The translations under genes and the position numbers were made by a program. Source: Raphanus sativus (taxonomy: Eukaryota > Streptophyta > Magnoliopsida > Brassicales > Brassicaceae). Taken from it: 64,000 nucleotides of DNA. Of the stretch, positions 11,628 to 22,976 are shown piece after piece. The stretch covers positions 27,800,227 to 27,864,226 of the forward strand of contig NC_079514.1 of the NCBI RefSeq assembly GCF_000801105.2, given 5' to 3'. The notes beneath the pieces were generated by a model that did not search any database, had not been told where the DNA came from, and saw nothing but the letters and a program-made list of their open reading frames with translations. The stretch's first letter is position 1, and every line of letters begins with the position of its first letter.

Positions 11628-11722
11628 TTGATTCTCCGTTTGCTGTTTTCAAATCTCCATAACTCCGCTTCTTCCGAGAGCTGCCACCTCCTCCTCTCAT
11701 GCGCCTCTGCTTCCATCGACGA
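11628..11722 (+). pseudogene. ARM-repeat protein gene fragment, left of LTR insertion
   Basis: The frame ends SESCHLLLSCASASIDE and, after removing the nested LTR element and one copy of its TSD, continues directly as QKQASMEIRLLFKNKPEN at 23495. This is the N-terminal part of the plant ARM-repeat family related to Arabidopsis At3g01400/At5g58680 (named from memory). There is no start codon in this frame near 11628; upstream looks like UTR. The fragment lies within the MULE, so it is interpreted as a captured, later disrupted gene piece. Confidence 0.6.
11718..11722. repeat. 5-bp TSD GACGA, left copy (Tat LTR retrotransposon)
   Basis: GACGA precedes the 5' LTR and is repeated after the 3' LTR at 23495-23499. 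Confidence 0.93.
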
Positions 11723-12240
11723 TGTTGGAGATGGATTTAACATCCCTCCACAAGGCCCATCGAATAACAGCTTCCGGCCCATCGGCACCAGAACTCCTTC
11801 TCGATATTGGTTCGATTGAATAGGTCGATCGATCTAACCGGGCGATCGACCGACACGCTAGACTTATTTTAGTTCAATACGCTATCGTTTGGCTTCGAAG
11901 CCCATCAAGCCCAAACTTAGGCCCGAAGGTCCTAGGGCGAACACACCTTAGGGCAAACAGAAGGCAAAGGAACAAGGACTATAAAAGGAGGATAGAGGGG
12001 AAAGAGAAAGGGATCCGAAATACACTTTAGAGCACTGACGGCAAGATTAGGGTTTACCAACCAATCGATCTACCTTGTGTTCTTGCCGGCGCTTTCAACA
12101 AAGCTCCGGCCTTTTCTTTCTTTCGTTTCACCTCCTTGTAGTCCGTTCAAACTCATTCACTAATTAATAAAACGTCTTCGTAAGACCCACAAAACCGAAT
12201 CCTCTTTACTTTCAGTCGATCTACAAACTCGGATTCAACA
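11723..12240 (+). repeat. 5' LTR of Tat element
   Basis: Begins TGTTGGAGATGG and ends ATTCAACA. The promoter TATA box TATAAAA is at 11980-11986. Followed directly by the PBS-like sequence. Confidence 0.96.
11980..11986 (+). promoter_or_regulatory. TATA box of the 5' LTR
   Basis: GGACTATAAAAGGAGG: a canonical TATAAAA in the middle of the LTR, as expected for the U3/R boundary. The identical site in the 3' LTR is at 23234-23240. Confidence 0.75.
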
Positions 12241-12260
12241 GTTGGCGCCCACCGTGGGGC
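12241..12260 (+). other. Primer-binding site of the Tat element
   Basis: TTGGCGCCCACCGTGGGG begins 1 bp after the 5' LTR, where the tRNA-primed minus-strand synthesis site must be. I do not assign the tRNA. Confidence 0.7.
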
Positions 12261-12288
12261 CTTACAAAGTAATGTTTGCAAGGTTAGT

Positions 12289-14450
12289 ATGAGCTCTGAA
12301 AACACACCCATGGCGTTAGAAGGGGGAGCCGCCGCCGATACGCCGGTCGCCGCAACGCCGTCCGTTCCTGAGATGCTGCAAGCTATCATGGCGCGCTTCG
12401 TTCAACAAGAGGAAACAAACAAAGCTACGAACGAACGTCTCGCTGCACTCGCCGCCGCCTTCGGAACCCTAGATGGCGAAGGTAACGAAGCAGAAACCGC
12501 CAGACGACGGTTGTTCGCCACCACAAACCCTAACCCTAACCCTAATCCCGACGAACCAACCGACGACGCGCTTCCGACGCACGTCGACACCACGCAACCG
12601 ACCGACGGCTCCGACTCTCTTACAAGCCGTCAGATTGCCGACTTGCAACTCTCCTTACGGGATATCCACTCCAAGATCCACCACGTCAAGACGTCGGCTC
12701 CGGAGATCGAACGCGTTCTCGCCTCCACCCAGCGGAACCCTTTCACCAAGCGAATAACAAACGTCAAAATCAAGAAGGCGGAAAAGCTTCGCATCCCCCC
12801 CGTACACCGGTGTCACAGATCCCACCGATCACATGACAGCTTTTAACATAGCTATGGGTCGGAACCATTTCTCTGACGAAGAGAGAGACGCTGGTCTCTG
12901 CCAACTTTTTGTCGAGAGCCTTTCCGGACCGGCCCTCAGCTGGTTCTCTCACCTGAAGGAGCATTCGATCGACAGTTTTCACGATCTATCCGCGTCTTTC
13001 CTCAAGAACTTTATAATGTGGACGCGTCAAGGCACATCGATGGCTGATTTGTGGAAACTATCTCAATCGTCAACCGACAGCCTCAAGGATTTCATGGAGA
13101 AGTTCAAAGAAGTACTGTCCAAGGTTCCCGTACCGGATCAAACAGCCGTCGAAGCCCTAACCAACTCCCTATGGATCAACTCCAAGTTCAGGGACTACCT
13201 CTACGAGCATCCAGATATCACCATCGAAGACGCCCTGCGCAACTCAAAAAACTTCATCAGGCTAGAGGAAGACAAACGAGCTTTCAACGCCAAGCTGCAA
13301 GCTTTGAAGCAAGCAGCGGCCAAGACGACGGATGCCCACAAACCGCGTCAGCACGCACCCTACAACAAAAATGACAGGCGAAAAGGGATCATTTCTGCAG
13401 TCGGAGAGAGCGACCAATCGGGCACAACAGCCGCCGTACGGGAGCCGGGATGGAACGTCTGGGAGCGGGACACCGAAAACAAAACGCAACAACCTCGAAG
13501 TTCCTCCTCCGCTAATCCGAAGAACTCCTCCGTCAGAGATCTAAGCAAGTACTGCGAATATCATGAAATGAAAGGCCATGATACTAAGGAGTGCAGGCAT
13601 CTCTATGAAGCCTGGCTTGCATCTACTAGCGATAGTCGTGCGAAGGCCGATCTCTCCAAGCCAAAGACAGCGAAAAACAACAAGAGCTGGAGTAAAAGCA
13701 GGGACAAAAAGAAAAAGTCCCAAGGGAAGAAGGCAAAGGATTCTTCCCCGAACGATGACGCCGACGAATCGCAACAAGACGATGACTCCACTTCCGACGA
13801 AGATAAACCGAAGTCTCGCCGGAAGATCTTCACGATCCGACCGACGCCTTCCCCAACTCCTCCTACGACAGATACACCAGACCTGCGACATTCGCTCACC
13901 CCGAGAACGGTCCAACCGATCGACAGCCTCACTTCCACCGATAGTACTCATATGGAAATCGGCGCTGGGGAAAAGAGAGGTGACGATTCGGCGAGAACGC
14001 TCAATGCATCCGACGCTCGGCACGTGCTGAATTCCAAGCGAAAGGAGCCCCTTTATCGTCAAGACGAACTAAAGAGGTCTAGCGGTCAGTTCGACGAGGG
14101 AGAGACGATCGATCTCCGCGCCAAGCTTAACTCGAAGTTCTCAGATCTTCGCGAAAAACTCAAGCGGAACAAGACCGATCGTTCCACAGCCGAACCAGAG
14201 CCAGTCATCTCGTATCAACACAAACCTCAGGATTTGCGTACTCGGCTCAATTCTCTCCGGGCCGAACGAACGGCGAAACCATCGACGAAGCTTCAAGCGC
14301 AATCGCATCGATTGAACGTTATCATAGGAGGATCTCCTCCTTGCAATGAGTCTGTCCGATCGGTGAAAGAATTCCGCCGGAAGGCAGTCACCGCAAAACG
14401 CTGGCCCGCCACCCCAGAGACTAGCCCCCAAATTACTTTTTCAGCCGAAG
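12289..14450 (+). pseudogene. Tat gag (capsid plus zinc-knuckle-like region), frameshifted
   Basis: ATG at 12289 opens an Ala/Thr-rich N-terminus. An extra base near 12802 (after a run of seven C) shifts the frame; the second frame carries the capsid core (TAFNIAMG, GPALSWFSHL, SFLKNF) and the short knuckle CEYHEMKGHDTKEC near 13554-13595, followed by a long basic, Ser/Asp-rich linker. Gag would form the virus-like particle. Because of the frameshift no full gag-pol can be produced from this copy. Confidence 0.85.
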
Positions 14451-14459
14451 ATACCGTGG

Positions 14460-14860
14460 GCGTCCATATGCCTCACAATGATTCACTCCTCATCGACATC
14501 GGAATCAGCGACTGCACTGTAACCAAATTTTTGGTGGATACTGGCAGTTCAGTCGATCTCATCTTCAAGAGCACACTTGTCAAAATGGGAGTGAGCCTCG
14601 ACGAAATGAAGCCTTCAGCGCGAACGCTAACGGGATTTAACGGCTCGTCCGAGACTATGCTTGGAACGATACGCCTGCGCGTCTACGCAGAAGGCGTCGC
14701 AAGAAATGTCAAGTTCTCGGTCATTGACGTTCGTGCTCCTTATAACGCTATCCTTGGCACGCCCTGGCTCCATTCCATGAAAGCCATTCCTTCTACTTAT
14801 CACCAGTGCATCAAATTTCCCGGCAACGATGGACGAATTATCACTCTTCGTGGCTATCAA
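14460..14860 (+). pseudogene. Tat aspartic protease domain
   Basis: Part of the gag-pol frame beginning in the 12833 frame. The active-site motif FLVDTGSSVDLI has Asp-Thr-Gly at 14537-14545, followed by the flap and the second conserved segment AILGTPWLH. It would cleave the Gag-Pol polyprotein. This segment itself is intact; the disruptions lie before and after it. Confidence 0.85.
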
Positions 14861-15089
14861 GCAGCGGGTCGCGACCTACTCGTCGCCGACGTGAAACATC
14901 AGAAGGCAACTTCTCATGTCAACACAGTTGAAAAACCAATCCAGAAGATCTATCCCCTGAAGGACGAGATTCTCGAGATAGTCATCGACGATACTGACAA
15001 AGCCAAAACCGTCCACATTGGAGCCTACCTTCCCGACGAGATGAAAGACAAGCTCGTCTCATTTCTCAAAGATAACGTCTCCACCTTTG

Positions 15090-16320
15090 CTTGGTCAACA
15101 GCCGACATGAAAGGGATCGACCCTACCATCACGACGCACGAGCTCAACGTCGATCCCACTTTCAAACCGATTCGTCAGAAGCGGCACAAACTCGGATCCG
15201 ACCGATCGAAAGCCGTTAACGAAGAAGTCGAGCGATTGTTAGAGGCATGATCGATTACCGAAGTGAAATATCCCGAATGGCTGGCAAATCCAGTCGTCGT
15301 CAAGAAAAAGAATGGCAAATGGAGGGTCTGCGTCGACTTCACCGACCTGAACAAAGCTTGTCCGAAAGACAGCTACCCCCTACCTCACATCGACCGCCTC
15401 GTCGAATCAACATCTGGAAACGAGTTGCTGACATTCATGGATGCGTTCTCTGGTTATAACCAGATAATGATGCATCCAGATGATCGAGAGAAGACGGCCT
15501 TCATCACTGACCGCGGTATATATTGCTACAAGGTAATGCCGTTCGGCCTCAAGAATGCTAGTGCGACGTATCAGCGTCTCGTCAACAGGATGTTTGCCGA
15601 ACGATTGGGAGTCACAATGGAGGTTTACATTGACGACATGTTGGTCAAATCGCCGAAAGCAGCCGATTATATCAAAGGGGATATCGAAGCAAATCCAAAG
15701 CAGATATCCGCCATCCTCGATCTCCCCAGTCCCAAGAACAGCCGCGAGGTGCAACGATTGACCGGTCGCATTGCAGCACTCAATCGGTTTATCTCCCGGT
15801 CAACCGATAAGTGCCTTCCCTTTTATGATCTGCTGCGCGGCAACAAGAAATTCATCTGGGACGAACGTTGTGAAGAAGCATTCGATCAGCTCAAACGCTA
15901 TCTCACTACACCACCGGTACTAGCAAAGCCCGATAAAGGTGACACGCTATACCTTTACATCGCAGTGTCCAACGCAGCCGTTAGTAGCGTACTCGTCAAA
16001 GAAGATCGAGGGGAGCAACGACCGATATTCTATATCAGCCAGCGCATGACCAACGCCGAAACACGTTATTCGACGCTCGAAAAAATGGCATTCGCAGTCA
16101 GAACTTCAGCACGTAAGCTGAGGCCATACTTCCAATCTCATTCGATCGTCGTCCTCACCAACTTACCGCTGCGAACCATCATGCAGAATGCCAACCACTC
16201 TGGCAGACTCTCGAAGTGGGCTATTGAACTCAGTGAATACGACGTTACGTTCCAGAGCAGACCAGCAGCCAAATCGCAAGTTCTAGCTGATTTCCTCATT
16301 GAGTTAACACCAGAACTTGA
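15090..16320 (+). pseudogene. Tat reverse transcriptase and first RNase H, with stop and internal deletion
   Basis: RT begins before the in-frame TGA at 15248-15250 (LLEA*SITEVKYPEWLANPV) and continues with VCVDFTDLNKACPKDSYPLP, MPFGLKNASATYQ and the catalytic YIDD at 15626-15637. Just after (about 15679) AADYIK joins GDIEANPKQ directly; the segment normally found between (strand with LNPxKC and FLGY motifs, about 40 residues) is missing. The connection/first RNase H region follows (FIWDERCEEAFDQLK, RPIFYISQRMTNAETRYSTLEK). The enzyme cannot be functional. Confidence 0.9.
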
Positions 16321-16329
16321 GCAAGACCT

Positions 16330-16750
16330 CCAGCTGCCGAGCGATGACTGGATCTTGCATGTTGACGGATCGTCTTCCATCAAAGGTTCCGGGGTTGGCG
16401 TCCTTCTTCAATCTCCCACCAGAGAACTGCTCCGGCAATCTTTCCGACTCGGCTTCAAAGCATCCAACAACGAAGCTGAGTACGAAGCTTTCATCGCCGG
16501 TCTACGTTTAGCACGAGCTGTCCAAGCGAAACGCATTCATGCGTACTGTGACTCTCAGTTGGTCGCGAATCAGTTTAGTGGCGACTACGACGCCAAGAAC
16601 GAACGAATGGACGCTTACCTCAAAGTCGTCCCAGATCTCACCAGGGAGTTCGAGTCTTTCAAACTTACGAGAATTCCCCGTGGTGAAAACGTTTGCGCAG
16701 ACGCGCTAGCAGCGCTCGGAAGCAGCCCAGCTGATCAAGTCAAGCGGACA
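16330..16750 (+). pseudogene. Tat second (archaeal-type) RNase H domain
   Basis: WILHVDGSSSIKGSGVGV (Asp at 16364-16366), NNEAEYEAFIAGL, YCDSQLVANQ and CADALAALGS give the complete Asp-Glu-Asp-Asp RNase H pattern. A second RNase H between RT/RNH and integrase is the hallmark of the Tat/Ogre lineage. The reading frame ends soon after at TAA 16862-16864. Confidence 0.82.
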
Positions 16751-16864
16751 ATACCGATCCAACACATTGACAAACCAAGCATCACACTATCTCATGACGT
16801 GGACGAACATGTAGCAGCGATCGATGCACCAACCGCCATGGATACCAGTGAGTCGATTGATTAA

Positions 16865-18124
16865 CCTGATGATTCACCTCATGACTGGCAAATCCCATTC
16901 ATTCGATATCTATCCAACGGAGAGGTCCCGGAAAACAAGTGGGAAGCCCGCCGTTTGAAAGCTAAGTGTGCGAACTACGTTCTCATTGACGGGCGGTTAC
17001 ATCGTTGGACTTCCGCCAAAGTTCTTCTCACATGTCTTAATACAGAGGAGGCAGCATTGGCGATGGCAGAAACTCACGAAGGAGGAGCTGGAAACCATTC
17101 AGGCGGCCGTTCTTTAGCACTTAAAGTCAAGAAAGATGGATTCTACTGGCCGACAATGATCGCCGACTGCGAAAATTACGCACGTCGGTGTGATAAGTGC
17201 CAACGACACGCATCAGACATACACTGTCCGACTGAACTGCTGCAAACCTCTACAGCTCCATACCCGTTCATGCGTTGGGCGATGGACCTTGTCGGACCGA
17301 TGCCAAGTTCCAGACAACGAAAGTATATCCTAATCATGACGGATTATTTCACCAAGTGGGTAGAAGCGAAGGCGCTCGTCAACATCACCGATAAAGAAGT
17401 GCAAAACTTCGTGTGGAAGAACATCATCTGTCGGCACGGTCTTCCCTACGAAATTGTCACCGACAACGGTTCTCAATTCATCTCAGGAAACTTTCGTGGT
17501 TTTTTGGAACGATGGGGAATTCGCTTGAACACGTCAACGCCCAGAAATCCACAAAGCAACGGTCAAGCAGAAGCCACCAACAAGACGATCATTGCGGGAA
17601 TTAAGAAACGCCTCGATCTCAAGAAGGGACATTGGGCAGATGAGCTCGATGGAGTACTCTGGTCGCACCGAACGACTCCGCGACGAGCGACCGGTCAAAC
17701 GCCATTCTCTCTAGCTTATGGAGTCGAAGCAATGGCTCCAGCTGAAGTCAACGTGACAAGCTTGCGACGGGCGAAGATGCCGCAAAACGCAGCACTCAAC
17801 AAATAGATGCTGCTCGATGCTTTGGACGCGATCGAAGAATGACGGGACCAAGCACTTCTCCGAATCCAGAATTACCAACATCTCGCCGAGTCCTACTACA
17901 ACAAGAAGGTTCGTGCCAGACCGTTGGAACTCGATGATCTGGTTTTGCGCAAAGTGTTCGAAAACACAAAAGAACGGAACGCCGGCAAGCTAGGGACGAG
18001 CTGGGAAGGCCCATACAAGATAGTCAAGATCGTCAAACCGGGGGTATACCGATTGGAAACCTCCACCGGAGAGCAAGTACCGAGAGCATGGAACGCTTCC
18101 AACCTCAAGAAATATTACGTTTAA
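16865..18124 (+). pseudogene. Tat integrase, three in-frame stops
   Basis: In the same frame as RT but separated by TAA 16862-16864. N-terminal His/Cys zinc site (ARRCDKCQRH). DDE core: WAMDLVGPMP, IVTDNGSQF and QAEATNK, so all three acidic residues are present. The C-terminal part is interrupted by TAG 17804-17806 and TGA 17840-17842 and then reads SWEGPYKIVKIVKPGVYRLE to the final TAA 18122-18124. Catalyses insertion of the cDNA. Confidence 0.9.
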
Positions 18125-18192
18125 GCTTCCTCAAAAAAAAAAAAAAAAAAACTGAGCGAACGATCTCACCGTCACTTTCGCTCAACGCCGAA

Positions 18193-18640
18193 TGGATGAC
18201 AACACGTCACTTCCATTCAGTTTCCGGCAGATGATACCACATCACTTCTGTCACAACTCCGAATGAATCCGCTCACGTCACTTTTGCCTTAACTATGGCG
18301 AATGACTAAAGCACTCATTCGGACCAACCGAACTACGATCGGCTTGATCCCTCCACGAGGGTACGTAGGCAGCCTAACAAAAGGGTGCAGCCACAATCCC
18401 AACCAAAATCACACGCTGCTCGTGAAAAACTGGGATGGAACTGTCCCGCGGCACCATACGCATGCACGTACGTCGATTTGGCAACGCCTAATGACTGCGC
18501 ATCGCGCAACGCCCGAGTGGATGATACCACGTCACTTCCATTCAGTTTCCGACAGATGATACCACATCAATTCTGTCCCAAATACGAATGAGCCTGCTCA
18601 CGTCACTTTTGGATCAACTGTGGCAAGTGACTAAAGCACT
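18193..18640. repeat. Two diverged direct repeats of about 123 bp, 325 bp apart
   Basis: 18193-18315 and 18518-18640 share TCACTTCCATTCAGTTTCCG, GATGATACCACATCA, CTCACGTCACTTTT and GACTAAAGCAC. They lie in the non-coding region between integrase and the antisense gene. Function unknown. Confidence 0.8.
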
Positions 18641-19190
18641 TCCGAACTGATCCGTAAGATTTCTCGCGGACCGATCGATCGACCCACGCATCCTATGCCA
18701 AACGGACAACTGACAGTGTTGATCGGCTGAAATGGATCGCGGCGACTCACGATCGATGCATCCAATACCCCACCAAGGACGAGAAGCCCAGGCTTAGCGT
18801 CACAAATACAGTCACGATCCTATCTTGGGAGTTAGCGATCGATCGATCTACCCACACGCTGCCCGATAGCTCGTTCTCATCCGCGGGCCGTCTTGGGAGG
18901 AGTCTTACTTAACGGTCGACCAGTTTACTCCAAGCGCGGTTACAACAAAGGCTAAATTACAAAAACTTTTTAATAAAGTTCAAGATCAAAGCAAATAAAA
19001 GGTGGCAAAGAGCATTCCGCAAACCAAAGAGAAAAGACATTCGAAATGTTACAACAACAAGCATCCAAACGAGCAAGCAAGTACGTCGGAGAATACCGAA
19101 AGATGTAACATGGTCATCGCAAACAAAGTCAAAGGACAATAAGTAATAAAACAACAACAGATAGCCCAACCAATCTCCAAAGAAAGGCGG
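18641..19190. other. Tat 3' spacer without coding signal
   Basis: Rich in CGATCGATC words around 18670-18900; otherwise I see no ORF or RNA gene. It lies downstream of both gag-pol and the antisense gene, so it probably holds the 3' ends of both transcripts. Confidence 0.6.
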
Positions 19191-22100
19191 CTAATCTTCA
19201 GCAGTTACGTCCGAAGCAAGCACATTGGTCTCCCCCACGATCCTCGCTTCCATCGGATCCACGATCACGGCATCCTGCTTGTCGGTCAGAATCGTCCCAA
19301 AAGGAGCCTCACGAACGGTCTCTAGTGGCGTGTCGGACGACGGAGTGTCAGACTGGACACCAAGGTTCAGAGTGGACGCTCGAAGAGTAGGCACATCAGC
19401 TGGGTCAACGGTGCCTACGTTGAAACCAAACTCATCCACGTTCGGATCCGAGCCGCGTGAAGAATCAAGACCAGGGAAGGTGGGAAGAACGAGATCATGC
19501 TCCGTAATCTCTTCCACAACAGCCTTTTCTAGCTCTATCTTATACAACGCTTCATTCGCGGCTGAGATATCCTCTAACTTCTTTGGGACAGGCATTCCCC
19601 ATTCTCCTAACAGACCCAACATGTCTAACGATCCCACAGCCTGGCTGTGAAGAAGAAGTTTCTCTCGCTCTTCAATGTACCTCCTGAACCTGTCGAAACG
19701 TTCTGTCGCTACAGCCCTGATACCGCTCTTCGTGGAAACAAGTTCACGGCGATGCATCTGCCTCATGCGATCCATCGTCCTCTTTATTCTCCCAGCTTCT
19801 TCGCTCTTCTCTGCTTCCAATCGAGCGATCTTAGCCCGAGCGTCCTCCAACTCTTCCTCGAGACCTGCAGCTGTTTCTTCGGCTTGCTTGCGTTCACGGT
19901 AGTAACGACTCCGCTCGGCGACAATGTCTCTGGACTTGTTAAGAGCGTCTTCTTTATGTTTCTCGATCTCCGCCTCCTTGACTTCGATCGTCGCTTCAGC
20001 ATCAGCGAGATCCAAGGCCGCCTTCCTAAGGGCCAGCTCATAGTCCAGTACGAGTTTATTCTTGCGGATAATCGCCTACAAAAAAAACAGAGAGAAAAGA
20101 GAACGATGAGTACAAAAGAAAACAATTGAATCAAGTGATAAATACTCAATTCTGGTCGAACTTAACCTCAATGTCAGCTTGGGCCGATCTGCGAAATCTT
20201 TCCGAAAGCGCGAGTTCAGAAACCTCTGGCATCACGTGTGCAACTCCCGGCATCTTTGCTGTAGCGAAAAGCTAAGTGTTCAGATGAAGCTAACGGAGGA
20301 CCCTTAAAGGGGGGATCCGATCCTCCCCAAAGCTGTCCACGAAGCGCAACCGATGGAGACACACCTCGCGGAGTAAGAGATGAGCGATGGTCCTCGTCCT
20401 CCAACCTCTTCTCACCAACCTCGCAAGAGTCCCCGTCGATCGATCTCTTCCGCTTCACTCCCGACGACTCGACTCTCTTAGCTGAAGTTTCAAGACCCAC
20501 CGATTGCGCTGTCTCGAGAACAGCATGGCTCGTATCAGTCGGGCAACCATCGATCGATCGGGCTAACTCCGTCTCACTCCCCGAACCGATCTTAGTTCTC
20601 TTGGAATGCTTGGTCTTTTTCTTCTTCTTCTTCGATGGATCAACCTCAGCGCTCGCGTCACCCAAACCGTCCGCCGCAACGTCGTTCGTCGTAATACCCG
20701 GCTCCACGCAAGGCGGATCAGTTACCTCGTCGCCTTGTCTCCCTGACTCAGACACAGCAGCAAAACTCTCACCATCTAGTTGAGCTCGGAGAATGTCACG
20801 ATAGCTTGGATATGCTTTCGGAACTTGCCCCATCGGAAGTTTCAGCCTCTTTCCTTTAGTTTTAGTGCAAGGGAGGTTCGACGGCCAATCAACTACACAA
20901 CAAAAAAAAACACACAAAAAGAAAGATAAGAGGAGAGAACGATCAACATCAAGCAGAAAGAGAGAAGGGGAGATCGTTCACTTCCACTCGAAGGAGCAAC
21001 AAGCGACCAACCGAAAGAGAAGTGCGAGCAACGTACACTTAGCAATCCGTTTTCGTTGACGACGGATCCTCTTATGATCAAAGTGCCCCCACTCCTGCTG
21101 ACCAAGTGCAACGATTTTCGACAAGTCCTCCCAGAAAGTATCAGACGATCCTTCGTCGGTTGGATAACCAACTGCAAAAAAAAAACCACGGGAAGAAGAG
21201 TTAAGAATCAGTAAAGTCAAGAAAATCGTTCAGCATAAGCTATCTACCAAAGTCGCGACCCCACAAAACGCGAAAATCATCACTCGGGATCTCTTCAAAG
21301 GCGAACCCATCCGCCTTAACGAAAAAATAGAAACGCTGCCAATCCTTCGGGGCCCGTGTAGGATGACCCGTCAGGATCCGAACGCATGATCGCATCTGCA
21401 CTGCATAGAGACCGTTCGGCCTTGGTTGAGCCTGCGTAAGTTCTTCGAAGATACGATCAGACATCGCGACACCGATTTCCGCCGCCATCACCATTAATGC
21501 CACTGCGATTCTGATCGCCCCAGTCATTAGTTGGGTAAGCGCTACACCTCGTCTAAGATAGTAAGAAGTGATCAAACGAGGGATCGGAAACCAAAGCTTT
21601 GAATCTTTCTCAAAGAAAGACTCGTAGACGCAATGAAAACCAACCGGAGCGGACCATGGACGTGGATCGGCCCTAGGAACCATGAAAGTTACACCGTGCG
21701 CTTTACAACCCCTCAGCAATGATGACACTGACCGAAAAGAAGAAAGTGTTGGTAAGACGTCTTCCCAATCACAACCCACAACAGTCGAAGGGCGAAAGTT
21801 CTCGGAAGGGAGATCCAAAAGCTGCTCGATTGACCCGTCGATTTTCAGCCGAAACTGAGTCATGCACTGGCAATTCCACCTCGCGGACTCAACCTTACCT
21901 CTGACGCTCCCCGCACGATCCAGGCACGGATCGCCGAACTCGGGATCGCATGCGATCGATCGGTCATCAGACCCATCGACGGCACCATCTCGAATCGGAA
22001 CACCACCCTCGGTACCAATCGTCCTCAGATCTCTTCTTTCGATCTCGCAGCCCAAGCCGAGATCCGGAGCAATCGCTTCGCTGCGACCGAGACGGCCGGC

Positions 22101-22217
22101 CCTAATCGCGGAGCCCATCAACTTCGGCGCGATCGACGGCTTCGTTGGAGAGCGATCGGCAGTCTGAACCCCCTTCCCTTTCTCGTGCGCCGAATATTTT
22201 CCCGGCGACGGAGTCAT
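19191..22217 (-). pseudogene. Antisense spliced gene of the Tat element (gypsy-type 'Transposase_28'-like protein)
   Basis: Four exons on the minus strand: 22217-21248, 21171-21037, 20892-20167, 20075-19191; every junction has GT-AG ends and the first two join in phase (GRDF|VGYPTDE; AK|FDWPSN). Exon 1 contains WFPIPRLITSYYLRRG and AVALMVMAAEIG, recognisable as the plant 'putative gypsy-type transposon' domain. Exon 3 is basic/Ser-rich; exon 4 is a long coiled coil (ERKQAEETAAGLEEELEDAR) with an acidic tail. A one-base indel near 20240-20250 breaks the frame in exon 3. Additional ORFs of this kind are known in Tat elements; their role is unclear. Confidence 0.8.
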
Positions 22218-22385
22218 CGAGCGATCAGTCGGTGGTGATTCCGGTGACCGGAGAAACGAAGACGCGGCGGATCGGCAAAGTGGGGGTGGCGAAATAAAAA
22301 AAAATGTGAAAAGAGAGAGAAAGAGGAAAGAAAGAGGATACCTTGTTAACCTAAGAAGAAGTGAAGAAACAAGAGGGGGGAGTGC

Positions 22386-22393
22386 TATTTATA
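22386..22393 (-). promoter_or_regulatory. TATA box of the antisense gene
   Basis: On the minus strand the sequence reads CTATAAATAGC, a near-perfect plant TATA box about 170 bp before the ATG at 22217. It supports independent antisense transcription inside the retrotransposon. Confidence 0.65.
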
Positions 22394-22956
22394 GTAAACT
22401 TAGCGGGCTTCATGAACAGTGCACTAATCTGGTTTATTGGGCCCGTTAATCACATTTTTGCAGCATTTAAAGAAAAAGAAAATCAATCAAGTCAGGAGAT
22501 GCAACGACCCGCGCTCGCCAATCGATCGACCGCTACGAAGGGGGGGACAACCCCTGTCTCTCCACCTTGGCGGTCGATTGTCCGCAGCTTCGCAAAAAAG
22601 ACAATCACACAGGCCCCGAACGATCGCCGTGATGCTGGACGTTGAAAGCAATAAGGAAAATTTCGCACCCCGTACCCATCTCTCCAAGCCCGACCGACCC
22701 AACAAGAATAACCGGTTAGCTTCGTGGTGCAGCAATCGATCGATCGGCCCACACAACCAGTCCTAGCACACAAAAGGATCACACCGCCAAACATCTCCGA
22801 TACACCAAATACGGTGGTCATTTCCCGTAATAAATCGGTCACCAAAGTCAAAAGGACGAGATGCATTTCAATACAATAGAATACATCAACACCGGACCCG
22901 TTATTCTCAGAACCACAGTCTTATTACCCATCGCGAGATATCTACGACGTCTCACC
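22394..22956. other. Spacer between antisense promoter and PPT
   Basis: No coding signal recognised on either strand. It contains CGATCGATCG-rich words like those in the LTR and the 18.7-kb spacer, and probably the upstream regulatory region of the antisense gene. Confidence 0.5.
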
Positions 22957-22976
22957 AATGGAGTGGGGGGGCTTAC
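22957..22976 (+). other. Polypurine tract of the Tat element
   Basis: AATGGAGTGGGGGGGCTTAC ends immediately before the 3' LTR; the purine run primes plus-strand synthesis. Confidence 0.8.

Noticed and set aside
13541..14062. Long minus-strand frames opposite gag
   Set aside because: Shadow frames of GC-rich gag-pol; no motif. The antisense gene at 19.2-22.2 kb is different because it has introns, a TATA box and a known domain.
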